Part shown: positions 9,296-16,123 of the stretch, piece after piece
Position numbering within the stretch: the first letter of the stretch is position 1
Layout of the letters: each line of letters opens with the position of its first letter
Assembly (NCBI GenBank): GCA_026713505.1
Contig: JAPOOH010000294.1
Coordinates: 1 to 25,323, forward strand
DNA from: Chloroflexota bacterium
Lineage (GTDB): Bacteria > Chloroflexota > Dehalococcoidia > Lucifugimonadales > Australimonadaceae
Direction of reading: 5' to 3'
Length of the DNA stretch: 25,323 nt
Made by a program: the position numbers and the translations under genes
Notes under the pieces: generated by a model
Databases searched by the model: none
What the model was told of the DNA's origin: nothing
Seen by the model: only the letters and a program-made list of their open reading frames with translations

Positions 9296-10222
9296 ATGGC
9301 CGCGCCGCGCGTGCTCTTCATTGTCGGCCCTACGGCGAGCGGCAAGACCGCGGCCTCGTTGGAGCTTTCGGCCCACGCTCGCATCGAAATCGTGAACTCG
9401 GACAGCCGCCAGGTCTACCGCGACATGTCCATCGGCACGGGCAAACCAACATCAGCCGAGCTTGCCTCCGTTCCTCACCACCTCATCGATGTCGCCACGC
9501 CCGACGAAGGTTACAACCTCACACGCTTCCTCTCCGAGGCGCGCGCCGCCATCGCGGACATCGCCTCCCGGGACACCGTACCCGTCGTGGTCGGCGGCAC
9601 CGGCCAGTACGTCTGGGGGCTTGTTGAGGGTTGGCGCGCCCCGGCCGTACCGCCGAACCCCGAACTACGCGCCGAACTTGCGGAGGAAGCCCGCAGAAGC
9701 AGCCCCGAGGCACTGCACGGGCGGCTCCGCGCCGTCGACGTGAAGGCTGCCGATACGATCGACCCCCGGAACGTCCGGCGCGTCATCCGCGCACTGGAGG
9801 TCTGGTACGAGACCGGAGCGGCATTCTCCCGCCAGCGCCGGAAATCACCTCCGGGCTTCGAGCCTGTGCTGCTCGGCATCGCACCCGAACGCGCCGCGTT
9901 GCGCCAACGCGCCGACAACCGCGTGGACGCGATGTTGAACAACGGCTGGCCGGAAGAGGTGCGCCAACTGCTGGATGCCGGCTATAGCCCGGACCTGCCG
10001 TCGTTTTCCAGCGTCGGTTACCGCGAGGTCGCTTCGTACATGAATGGCGAGTTGACTGTTGAAGAGCCCGCCGAGCGGCTGAAGAAAGCAACGCATCGCC
10101 TGATACGGCGCCAGGCTGCATGGTTCAAGGCAGGCGACCCCCGCATTACGTGGAGCCCCGACGCCACGTCCCTCGCCGCAAGTGTGCTGGCGATGTGCTT
10201 CCCTTCGCGGAGCACGCCTTGA
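9296..10222 (+). CDS. miaA: tRNA dimethylallyltransferase
   Basis: Adds a dimethylallyl group to N6 of A37 in tRNAs reading UNN codons. The 308-aa protein is normal length. It has the P-loop GPTASGKT (residues 11-18), NSDSRQVYRDMSIGTGKPT, PHHLIDVATPDEGYN, VVGGTGQYV, DPRNVRRVIRALEVW, SVGYREV and the C-terminal THRLIRRQAAWF. I chose ATG at 9296, immediately before the P-loop strand and two bases after the tpiA stop; the open frame upstream is a tpiA shadow. An upstream neighbour, tsaC, starts modification of the same tRNA position, and the product needs dimethylallyl diphosphate, so the nearby isoprenoid-synthase-like gene may not be coincidental (inference). Confidence 0.95.
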   Translation: MAAPRVLFIVGPTASGKTAASLELSAHARIEIVNSDSRQVYRDMSIGTGKPTSAELASVPHHLIDVATPDEGYNLTRFLSEARAAIADIASRDTVPVVVGGTGQYVWGLVEGWRAPAVPPNPELRAELAEEARRSSPEALHGRLRAVDVKAADTIDPRNVRRVIRALEVWYETGAAFSRQRRKSPPGFEPVLLGIAPERAALRQRADNRVDAMLNNGWPEEVRQLLDAGYSPDLPSFSSVGYREVASYMNGELTVEEPAERLKKATHRLIRRQAAWFKAGDPRITWSPDATSLAASVLAMCFPSRSTP

Positions 10223-10302
10223 CGGAGCAGGCTCGCTCATAGGAACCTAGCACCGCTCCCCCGCGTTGTGAGAGGGAGACTATTCAGAAGAGAGCAGGTG
10301 AC

Positions 10303-10977
10303 ATGGCAGGCTATCTCGACCCCAACGACCCCGTGGTGCAGGCGTTCGCGAAGCTCGGCACGACGCCCGTGAGCGACGCGATGGACAGGCTCGGCCTCGC
10401 AGGACAGTGCTTTGGCATCAAGCCCGTGGACCGTGAATTCACGCTTTGCGGACGCGCCCACACCGTCCGCAACGAACCGATGACCGCCGGACACAAGGGC
10501 GAGAGCGTTGGCGACTACATCGACGAGGTCGCACCCGGTGGCGTGGTCGTCATCGATAACGGCGGGCGCCTCGACGCCACGGTCTGGGGAGACATCCTCA
10601 CCATCATGGCCGACCGCAACAACCTCGGCGGCACCGTTATCCACGGCGTCTGCCGCGACTCCAACCGTGCGCTCAAGCTGAACTATCCCATCTTCTCCCG
10701 CGGCACCTACATGCGCACCGGCAAGGACCGCGTCCGCGCCGACGCCTACCAGGAGCCCGTTTCGCTCGGCGAAGTCCGTGTGCTGCCCGGTGACCTGCTG
10801 CTCGGCGACGGTGACGGCGTACTCGTCATCGCGCAGGAGCATGAGCAGGACGTGCTGAAGGCCGCGCAGGAGATCGACGAGGCCGAGGAGCGTATCCGCA
10901 ACGAGATCGCGCTCGGCGGACGCCTCGACGCAGCCCGAGAGAAGTTCCGCTACCACCAGCTGCAGAGCAGGGTGTAG
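10303..10977 (+). CDS. RraA-family aldolase, likely 4-carboxy-4-hydroxy-2-oxoadipate aldolase
   Basis: A 224-aa protein of the RraA/HMG-CHA aldolase superfamily, a class II metal-dependent fold that cleaves 4-carboxy-4-hydroxy-2-oxoadipate to pyruvate and oxaloacetate in the 4,5-protocatechuate and gallate pathways. Visible are VSDAMDRLG (residues 23-31), GRAHTVRN (50-57), GGVVVIDNGG, WGDILTIMADRNNLGG and GVCRD (115-119). Arg118-Asp119, preceded by the glycine-rich stretch, is the substrate/metal motif of the catalytic branch; the RNase E inhibitor RraA itself tends to lose catalytic features. The C-terminus has a charged helix extension (about 182-220), as in the LigK/ProA-type proteins. It starts at ATG 10303, 80 nt after miaA, behind a weak purine-rich site. 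The next two genes encode the two matching upstream pathway steps, which supports the aldolase reading. Confidence 0.8.
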   Translation: MAGYLDPNDPVVQAFAKLGTTPVSDAMDRLGLAGQCFGIKPVDREFTLCGRAHTVRNEPMTAGHKGESVGDYIDEVAPGGVVVIDNGGRLDATVWGDILTIMADRNNLGGTVIHGVCRDSNRALKLNYPIFSRGTYMRTGKDRVRADAYQEPVSLGEVRVLPGDLLLGDGDGVLVIAQEHEQDVLKAAQEIDEAEERIRNEIALGGRLDAAREKFRYHQLQSRV

Positions 10978-10998
10978 CAACAGACAACGCTTTCCAGG

Positions 10999-11026
10999 CG
11001 TCATTCCCGCGGAGGCGGGAATGACG
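10999..11026. repeat. REP-like perfect palindrome between the aldolase and tautomerase genes
   Basis: CGTCATTCCCGC (10999-11010), GGAG loop, then GCGGGAATGACG (11015-11026): a perfect 12-bp inverted repeat. This is the widespread intergenic palindrome that, when mistranslated, gives VIPA-x-AGM-type peptides. It sits 21 nt after the aldolase stop and just before the Shine-Dalgarno of the next gene. It could stabilise the upstream mRNA segment or modulate the downstream gene. Only one copy is seen here. Confidence 0.75.
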
Positions 11027-11047
11027 AGGCACAGGAGGTGGTGAGCG

Positions 11048-12163
11048 ATGCAGACTTCCATCCCATGCGTGTTCATGCGCGGCGGCACGTCGCGGGGGCC
11101 CTACTTCCTCGCGTCAGACCTGCCCAGCGACCCTGAAACACGCGACAAGGTGTTGCTGGCGGTCATGGGCTCGCCCGACGACCGCCAGATAGACGGCCTC
11201 GGCGGCGCGGACCCGCTCACGAGCAAGGTCGCCATCGTCAGCCCCGCGACACGCGAGGACTGTGACGTCGACTACCTGTTCGCGCAGGTCGTTGTGAACG
11301 AGGCGGTCGTGGACGTGAGCCCCAACTGCGGGAACATGCTCGCGGGCATCGGGCCTTTCGCCATCGAGCACGGCCTCATCCCCGCAGCGGATGGCGAGAC
11401 CGAGGTGCGCATCCACATGGTCAACTCCGGCGACAGGGCCATCGCCCGCATCATGACGCCGGGCGGGCAGGTGGAATACCAGGGCGCCGCGCGCATCGAC
11501 GGCGTCCCCGGCACCTCCGCTCCCATCATGATCGACGTCGAGGACACGGCGGGCTCGTTCTGCGGAGCGCTCTTCCCGACGGGCAACCGCGTCGACGTGA
11601 TCGACGGCATCGAGTGCTCCCTCATGGACAACGGCATGCCCGTCGTCGCGATGCGCGCAGCGGACCTCGGGCGCACCGGCTACGAGACACGCGACGAACT
11701 GAACGCGGACACCGAGCTGAAGGAGCGCATCGAGAGCATCCGCCTGCAGGCGGGGTACCTGATGAACCTCGGCGACGTGACCGACAACGTCGTCCCCAAG
11801 ATGTTCCTGCTCGCCCCGCCGGTCAAGGGGGGAGCCCTCTGCACACGCTCGTACATCCCCAAAGTGGCGCACGCTTCTATCGGCGTGCTCGCCGCGGTGA
11901 CGGTCGCGACCGCCGCCGTCTTCCCCGGCACCACCGCCTACGACTACGCGGTCAGGCCGGAAGGCAGCCGCAAGATGCTGGAGCTGGAGCACCCGACCGG
12001 CGACTTCGCAGTTGAATTGCAGGTGGGGGGCACGGCAGAGGAGCCGTTCATCGAGCGAGCCGCACTGCTGCGGACGGCCCGTAAACTGATGGAGGGTGAG
12101 GTCTACATCCCGGCTGCAATCTGGGCGGGGAAGGGCGAATTCGCGGAGGCAGCCGCACGATGA
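11048..12163 (+). CDS. PrpF-family isomerase, likely 4-oxalomesaconate tautomerase (LigU/GalD-like)
   Basis: A 371-aa PrpF-family protein with the two-lobed diaminopimelate-epimerase-like fold. It matches LigU/GalD, which moves a double bond in 4-oxalomesaconate. The opening MRGGTSRGPYFLASDLP, then IDGLGGADPLTSKVAIV with Lys60, and VDVSPNCGNMLAGIG with Cys94, are the characteristic stretches. The 34-residue spacing of this Lys/Cys pair equals that of the LigU catalytic pair as I recall it (Lys66/Cys100). The ATG at 11048 has a strong AGGAGG 9 nt upstream, and the stop overlaps the next gene as ATGA. Other PrpF proteins isomerise aconitate, but coupling to an RraA-type aldolase and a LigI-type lactonase favours 4-oxalomesaconate. 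Confidence 0.85.
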   Translation: MQTSIPCVFMRGGTSRGPYFLASDLPSDPETRDKVLLAVMGSPDDRQIDGLGGADPLTSKVAIVSPATREDCDVDYLFAQVVVNEAVVDVSPNCGNMLAGIGPFAIEHGLIPAADGETEVRIHMVNSGDRAIARIMTPGGQVEYQGAARIDGVPGTSAPIMIDVEDTAGSFCGALFPTGNRVDVIDGIECSLMDNGMPVVAMRAADLGRTGYETRDELNADTELKERIESIRLQAGYLMNLGDVTDNVVPKMFLLAPPVKGGALCTRSYIPKVAHASIGVLAAVTVATAAVFPGTTAYDYAVRPEGSRKMLELEHPTGDFAVELQVGGTAEEPFIERAALLRTARKLMEGEVYIPAAIWAGKGEFAEAAAR

Positions 12164-13041
12164 CAGAGCGCGAGATACGCATGATCCCCGGACCTGACCC
12201 CAACCCCAAAAAGCCGGACCTGCAGCTGCCGCCGAACGCGTGCGACGCGCACTGCCACATCTTCGGCCCCGGCGACGTCTTCCCCTACCATCCCAACCGG
12301 TCATACACGCCACCCGACGCATCGAAGGAAACGTTGAAGGCGCTCCACGACCACCTGGGCTTAGCCCGCGCTGTCATCGTCCACGCGAGCTGCCACGGTG
12401 TGTACATGGACGCAACGCTCGACGCCATCGCGTGGTCGGACGGGGCCTATCGGGGCACCAGCATCGTCGACGCGGACATCACCGACGCGGAGCTGCGCCG
12501 CTACCACGAGGGCGGCATCCGCGCCGTGCGCTTCAACTTTGTACGGCACCTGGAGAGCGTACCGGAGCCGGAGGTCGTGAAGCGCATGGCGGAGCGCATC
12601 GCGCCGATGGGCTGGCACCTCGTCGTCCACCTGGACGCCGAGGACATCCTGGAACTCTCGCCGCTGCTGCTCGGGCTGCCCGTGCCGTTCGCGATCGACC
12701 ACATGGCGCGGGTGAAGGCGAGCGACGGACTGGAGCAGGCACCGTTTCAGGAGCTGCTACGCCTGATGGAGCGTCCGAATGCTTGGGTGAAGATCTGCGG
12801 CGGCGAGCGCGTGTCGACCGACGGCCCGCCCTTCACCGACTCGGTGCCATTCGCGCAGGCGCTCATCGCCGCCGCTCCGGACCGGGTGCTCTGGGGCACC
12901 GACTTTCCGCACCCGAACGTGCGTCACATGCCGAACGACGGGCATCTCGTCGATCTGTTCGGCATGTACACGGACGACCCCGCCATCCAGAAGCAGATCC
13001 TCGTGGACAACCCTGACACGCTCTACTTCAACGTGGACTGA
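12160..13041 (+). CDS. Amidohydrolase, likely 2-pyrone-4,6-dicarboxylate lactonase (LigI-like)
   Basis: A 293-aa TIM-barrel protein of the amidohydrolase_2 family. LigI opens 2-pyrone-4,6-dicarboxylate to 4-oxalomesaconate without needing a metal. Key positions match LigI numbering as I remember it: His31 and His33 in CDAHCHIFGP, Tyr49, Arg124 in AVRFNF, His181 in AIDHMARV, Arg217 in GGERVS and Asp248 in LWGTDFPHP. The ATG at 12160 overlaps the tautomerase stop (ATGA), so both are translated together. Its product would be the tautomerase's substrate, and that enzyme feeds a hydratase then the aldolase. No hydratase (LigJ/GalB), ring-cleaving dioxygenase (LigAB) or dehydrogenase (LigC) is in the window. 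Related gallate- or dicarboxylate-derived lactones are possible substrates. Confidence 0.82.
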   Translation: MTEREIRMIPGPDPNPKKPDLQLPPNACDAHCHIFGPGDVFPYHPNRSYTPPDASKETLKALHDHLGLARAVIVHASCHGVYMDATLDAIAWSDGAYRGTSIVDADITDAELRRYHEGGIRAVRFNFVRHLESVPEPEVVKRMAERIAPMGWHLVVHLDAEDILELSPLLLGLPVPFAIDHMARVKASDGLEQAPFQELLRLMERPNAWVKICGGERVSTDGPPFTDSVPFAQALIAAAPDRVLWGTDFPHPNVRHMPNDGHLVDLFGMYTDDPAIQKQILVDNPDTLYFNVD

Positions 13042-13097
13042 CACGCGCTGGCAGAGCGAACGCCGCAGAGGCCTTACAATGGGACGGGAGGCCTTCG

Positions 13098-14516
13098 ATG
13101 CCGCTCGCGTCTGCAGCCCGTCTCAGATTACGTCCAACCTTCCCCGGTTGGTTGAGAGTCATCTGGCTCGCAACAAGCGCTCTGTTCATAGCCGTCGGCA
13201 TGGCTGGCACAGCGCTGGCGCAGGTCCTGCCGCGTGAGGCGCACGTCGTCGAGGTGGACGGCATCATCAGCCCCATCACGGACCGCTACATCACGCGATC
13301 TCTTGAAGGAGCTGAGCGCAGCGGCGCCGAGGCGGTCGTCATCACCCTCGACACACCCGGTGGGCTGCTGAGCGCGACCCGCGACATCACCGAGGCACTC
13401 CTCTCCGCTCCCGTACCCGTGATCGTCTACGTTTCGCCACAGGGCGCCCACGCCGCGTCGGCGGGTACGTTCATCACCGCCGCCGGGCACATCGCGGCGA
13501 TGGCGCCCGGTACGAACATCGGCGCGGCGAGCCCGGTCAGCGGGCAGGGCCAGGACCTCGACGAGACCCTCAAGGACAAGGTGTTCGAGGACACAGCAGC
13601 CATGATCCGTGCCATCGCCGAAACCCGCGGCAGGCCGTCCGAACCCTTGGAAGCGACGGTGCTGGAGGCGAAGTCGTACACCGCTGAGGAGGCGATGGAA
13701 CTTGGCATCGTGGATGTCATCGCAGTCAACGTCAACGACCTGTTGAAGCAGGTGGACGGGCGTGCCGTTGTCATCGTCACAGCGGACGGCGAACGGAGCG
13801 TGACGCTGCACACGGCTGATGCGCCGGTGCGCAACATCCGCATGGGCCTGTTCGACCGGATCCTCTCGTACATCGCTGATCCGAACGTCTCGTTCCTGCT
13901 CATCTCGCTCGGCGGACTTGGTCTGTTCGTCGAGTTCTGGAACCCCGGCCTCATCTTTCCCGGCGTGGCTGGTCTCGTCGCACTCGTGCTTGGGCTCGCC
14001 GCGTTGGGAAGCCTGCCGGGCAATTGGGCCGGTGCCGCGCTGATCCTGCTGGCGTTCGTGTTGTTCAGTGTCGAGTTCAACATAGACGGCTTCGGCGTGT
14101 TCGGTGCGCTGGGTGTCGCGTCCATCGTGCTGGGCGGTATCCTGCTCTTCTCGCACTTCGGCACGCCATCGCCGGTCCTGCCGGACATACGCGTGAGTTG
14201 GTGGGCCATCACACCGGTCGCGACTGCGATGGGCATCGGCGTGCTGCTCTTCTCGCGAGAAGTGGGACGCGTGCGCCGCGAGCAGTTCAGGCGGGGCACT
14301 CCGGAACCCATCATCGTAGGGATGACTGGTATGGTATCGGCGGCGCTCGCACCGGAAGGGAAGGTGCGCGTGCGCGGCGAGACATGGAACGCCCGCGCGG
14401 TGGACGGTTCGCACATAGCGCGCGGAGCGTCAGTCCTTGTACGAGCGGAGCACGGCGCGCTGCTGGAAGTGGAACGAGCGAAGCCAGGACAGGCAGAGGA
14501 ATCACAGAAGGAGTAA
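13098..14516 (+). CDS. NfeD long-form membrane serine protease (ClpP-class)
   Basis: A 472-aa NfeD1b-type protein. It has a basic N-terminus with a signal/anchor helix (about residues 20-42), then a ClpP-like protease domain (about 48-215). That domain contains ITLDTPGGLLSATRDI and catalytic Ser121 in GAHAASAGTF; the Lys partner is likely Lys161, about 40 residues on, as in archaeal PH1510. Four or more hydrophobic segments follow (about 265-390), then a small C-terminal OB-fold (about 405-460). Members of this family cleave the C-terminus of their partner stomatin, and an SPFH gene follows 4 nt downstream. The start ATG at 13098 has GGGAGG 7 nt upstream; a TACAAT at 13075-13080 could be a -10. 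The gene lies 56 nt after the lactonase gene. Confidence 0.9.
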   Translation: MPLASAARLRLRPTFPGWLRVIWLATSALFIAVGMAGTALAQVLPREAHVVEVDGIISPITDRYITRSLEGAERSGAEAVVITLDTPGGLLSATRDITEALLSAPVPVIVYVSPQGAHAASAGTFITAAGHIAAMAPGTNIGAASPVSGQGQDLDETLKDKVFEDTAAMIRAIAETRGRPSEPLEATVLEAKSYTAEEAMELGIVDVIAVNVNDLLKQVDGRAVVIVTADGERSVTLHTADAPVRNIRMGLFDRILSYIADPNVSFLLISLGGLGLFVEFWNPGLIFPGVAGLVALVLGLAALGSLPGNWAGAALILLAFVLFSVEFNIDGFGVFGALGVASIVLGGILLFSHFGTPSPVLPDIRVSWWAITPVATAMGIGVLLFSREVGRVRREQFRRGTPEPIIVGMTGMVSAALAPEGKVRVRGETWNARAVDGSHIARGASVLVRAEHGALLEVERAKPGQAEESQKE

Positions 14517-14520
14517 GCGC

Positions 14521-15390
14521 ATGGCTAACTGGGGTCTGAATGTCATCAAGCAGTATCAGCGGCTCGTAGTGTTCACGTTCGGTTCGTACACAGGCACGCG
14601 CGGGCCGGGTATCCGGTGGCTCTGGCCGTTCGTCAACAACGGCTCGAGCACAGCAGACCTGCGGGAGGTCCCCGTCCCGATCCCACGGCAGACGAGCATC
14701 ACCCGGGACAACGCGCCCATTGACATCGACTTCTTCGTCTACATGCGCGTCATCGAGGACAGACCGCAGGACACGATCCTGAACGTGAGCGACTTCGAAG
14801 CAGCCGCGCAGGCGCTCTCGATGACGACGCTCCGCGCGGTCGTCGGCGAGATGGACCTGGACGACGTGCTCTCCAAGCGTGAGCGCATCAACTCCCAGCT
14901 CCAGGTGAAACTGGACGAGGTTACCGCCAACTGGGGCGTTAAGGTGACGCGTGTCGAGATCAAGGAGGTCGAACCACCGCGCGACGTGCAGGATGCGATG
15001 AACCGCCAGTTGTCCGCAGAACGCACGCGTCGCGCCGCCGTCACCGAAGCGGAGGGCGAACGCGATGCAGAGATCAACCGCGCGGAGGGCGAACGCCAGG
15101 CCGCAGTGCTCCGTGCAGAAGGCGCCAAGCAGGCGGCGATCCTCGAAGCGCAGGGCGACCGAGAGGCCGCCATCCTGCGGGCCGAGGGCTTCAGCCTGGG
15201 CATGGAACGCATCAACCAGGTAGCGATGCAGGCCGACCCCCGCACGATGAGCCTGCAGTATTTCGACACGCTGAAAGACATCGGCGGCAGTCCGTCCACC
15301 AAGTGGATCTTCCCGATGGAGTTTACTTCCATGTTGCAGCCGTTCCTCCAAGGCGCGCAGGCCGCCACATCAAGCAACAGCGAGGACTAG
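14521..15390 (+). CDS. SPFH/stomatin-like protein paired with NfeD
   Basis: A 289-aa SPFH (band 7) protein. The N-terminal part has VVFTFGSYTGTRGPGIRW and PFVNN (about residues 21-45), followed by VPVPIPRQTSITRDNAPIDIDFFVYMRV and the distal SPFH segment VTRVEIKEVEPPRDVQDAMNRQ. A long charged Ala/Glu/Arg coiled coil follows (about 170-225) with repeated RAEG units, then a conserved tail ending near FPMEFTSML. Unlike typical slipins and QmcA-like proteins, there is no N-terminal hydrophobic segment: the SPFH domain begins almost at the start Met. Membrane attachment would have to be peripheral or through NfeD. The ATG at 14521 has AAGGAG 7 nt upstream. The stop shares a base with the GTG of the next gene (TAGTG). 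Confidence 0.9.
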   Translation: MANWGLNVIKQYQRLVVFTFGSYTGTRGPGIRWLWPFVNNGSSTADLREVPVPIPRQTSITRDNAPIDIDFFVYMRVIEDRPQDTILNVSDFEAAAQALSMTTLRAVVGEMDLDDVLSKRERINSQLQVKLDEVTANWGVKVTRVEIKEVEPPRDVQDAMNRQLSAERTRRAAVTEAEGERDAEINRAEGERQAAVLRAEGAKQAAILEAQGDREAAILRAEGFSLGMERINQVAMQADPRTMSLQYFDTLKDIGGSPSTKWIFPMEFTSMLQPFLQGAQAATSSNSED

Positions 15391-16115
15391 TGCGGGCGGC
15401 TCTGCAGAAGAGAACAACGGCGGCTATCCTCGCGGTGGCCGCCGTCCTCCTCGCTGTCTCCTGCGGGGCTGAGCCGACCTCCACGCCCACACCAGGCATC
15501 ACTGCAGAGGACGTGCGAGACCGTTCAGCCGAAGCACTGCGCTCCCTCTCCACCGTTCATTTCCTCGTGACGCACGAGGAGGGCGGTACGGACATCGGCT
15601 TCTCAAACACACTCACCGAGGCGGAAGGCGACGGGCTCTTCCCCGACAAGGCGCGTTTCGTGGCAACAGCCACCAGCGCCCTTTTCGGCAACGCCACGCT
15701 GGAACTGGACATCGTGCAGTACGGGGAAGCAACGTACCTGCGTGACCGTATCAGCATGGTCTGGCAGAACCTCCCGCCGGGAACGCTCGCCCTCAACCTG
15801 GCCAACATCAACGGCAGCATCGCGGACGCGCTCTCATCGCTGGATGAACTCGCTCTCACGGACGGTGGCTCGGTAGACGGTGCCTCCGTGCACCTGCTCA
15901 CCGGTGTCGCAGACGCTGTGTCGATGCGGGGCCTGGTGCCCGGCGCTCCGGAGGGCGAGGTGCTCCAGATGGAGGTCTGGGCCGGACGCGACGACTACCA
16001 AGTGCGAAAGGTGCGCCTGACAGGCAAGCTGCTTCAGGACGACCCACCGGACATCACCCGCATACTGGAACTCTCGCGGTTCAACGAACCCGTCACCATA
16101 GAGCCCCCGGCGTAG
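15390..16115 (+). CDS. LppX/LprAFG-like lipoprotein
   Basis: A 241-aa predicted secreted lipoprotein. The N-terminus is basic (RAALQKR), followed by a hydrophobic core and a lipobox ending LLAVSC with Cys at about residue 26. A short Thr/Pro linker (EPTSTPTPG) leads into a beta-rich domain with the pattern of LppX_LprAFG (the half-barrel DUF known from mycobacterial LppX, LprA, LprF and LprG). These proteins have a hydrophobic cavity for lipids. Matching features are LRSLSTVHFLVTHE near its start, the central YLRDRISMVWQNLPP and a C-terminal DITRILELSRFNEPVTIEPP. GTG at 15390 is chosen because it overlaps the preceding TAG and begins directly at the signal peptide. The MFS exporter gene follows after 8 nt. 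In mycobacteria LprG pairs with the MFS exporter Rv1410c, so this pairing is suggestive. Confidence 0.8.
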   Translation: MRAALQKRTTAAILAVAAVLLAVSCGAEPTSTPTPGITAEDVRDRSAEALRSLSTVHFLVTHEEGGTDIGFSNTLTEAEGDGLFPDKARFVATATSALFGNATLELDIVQYGEATYLRDRISMVWQNLPPGTLALNLANINGSIADALSSLDELALTDGGSVDGASVHLLTGVADAVSMRGLVPGAPEGEVLQMEVWAGRDDYQVRKVRLTGKLLQDDPPDITRILELSRFNEPVTIEPPA

Positions 16116-16123
16116 GCAATGGC

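Noticed and set aside
10237..11088. A minus-strand frame containing a VIPASAGMT peptide.
   Set aside because: That peptide is the well-known mistranslation of the intergenic palindrome at 10999-11026; the rest is antisense to the RraA-like gene.
11114..12322. Long minus-strand frame (402 codons) opposite the tautomerase gene, and similar frames opposite guaA, pgk and nfeD.
   Set aside because: Composition (Arg, His, Asp, Val runs) and absence of any motif mark them as complements of genuine coding frames.
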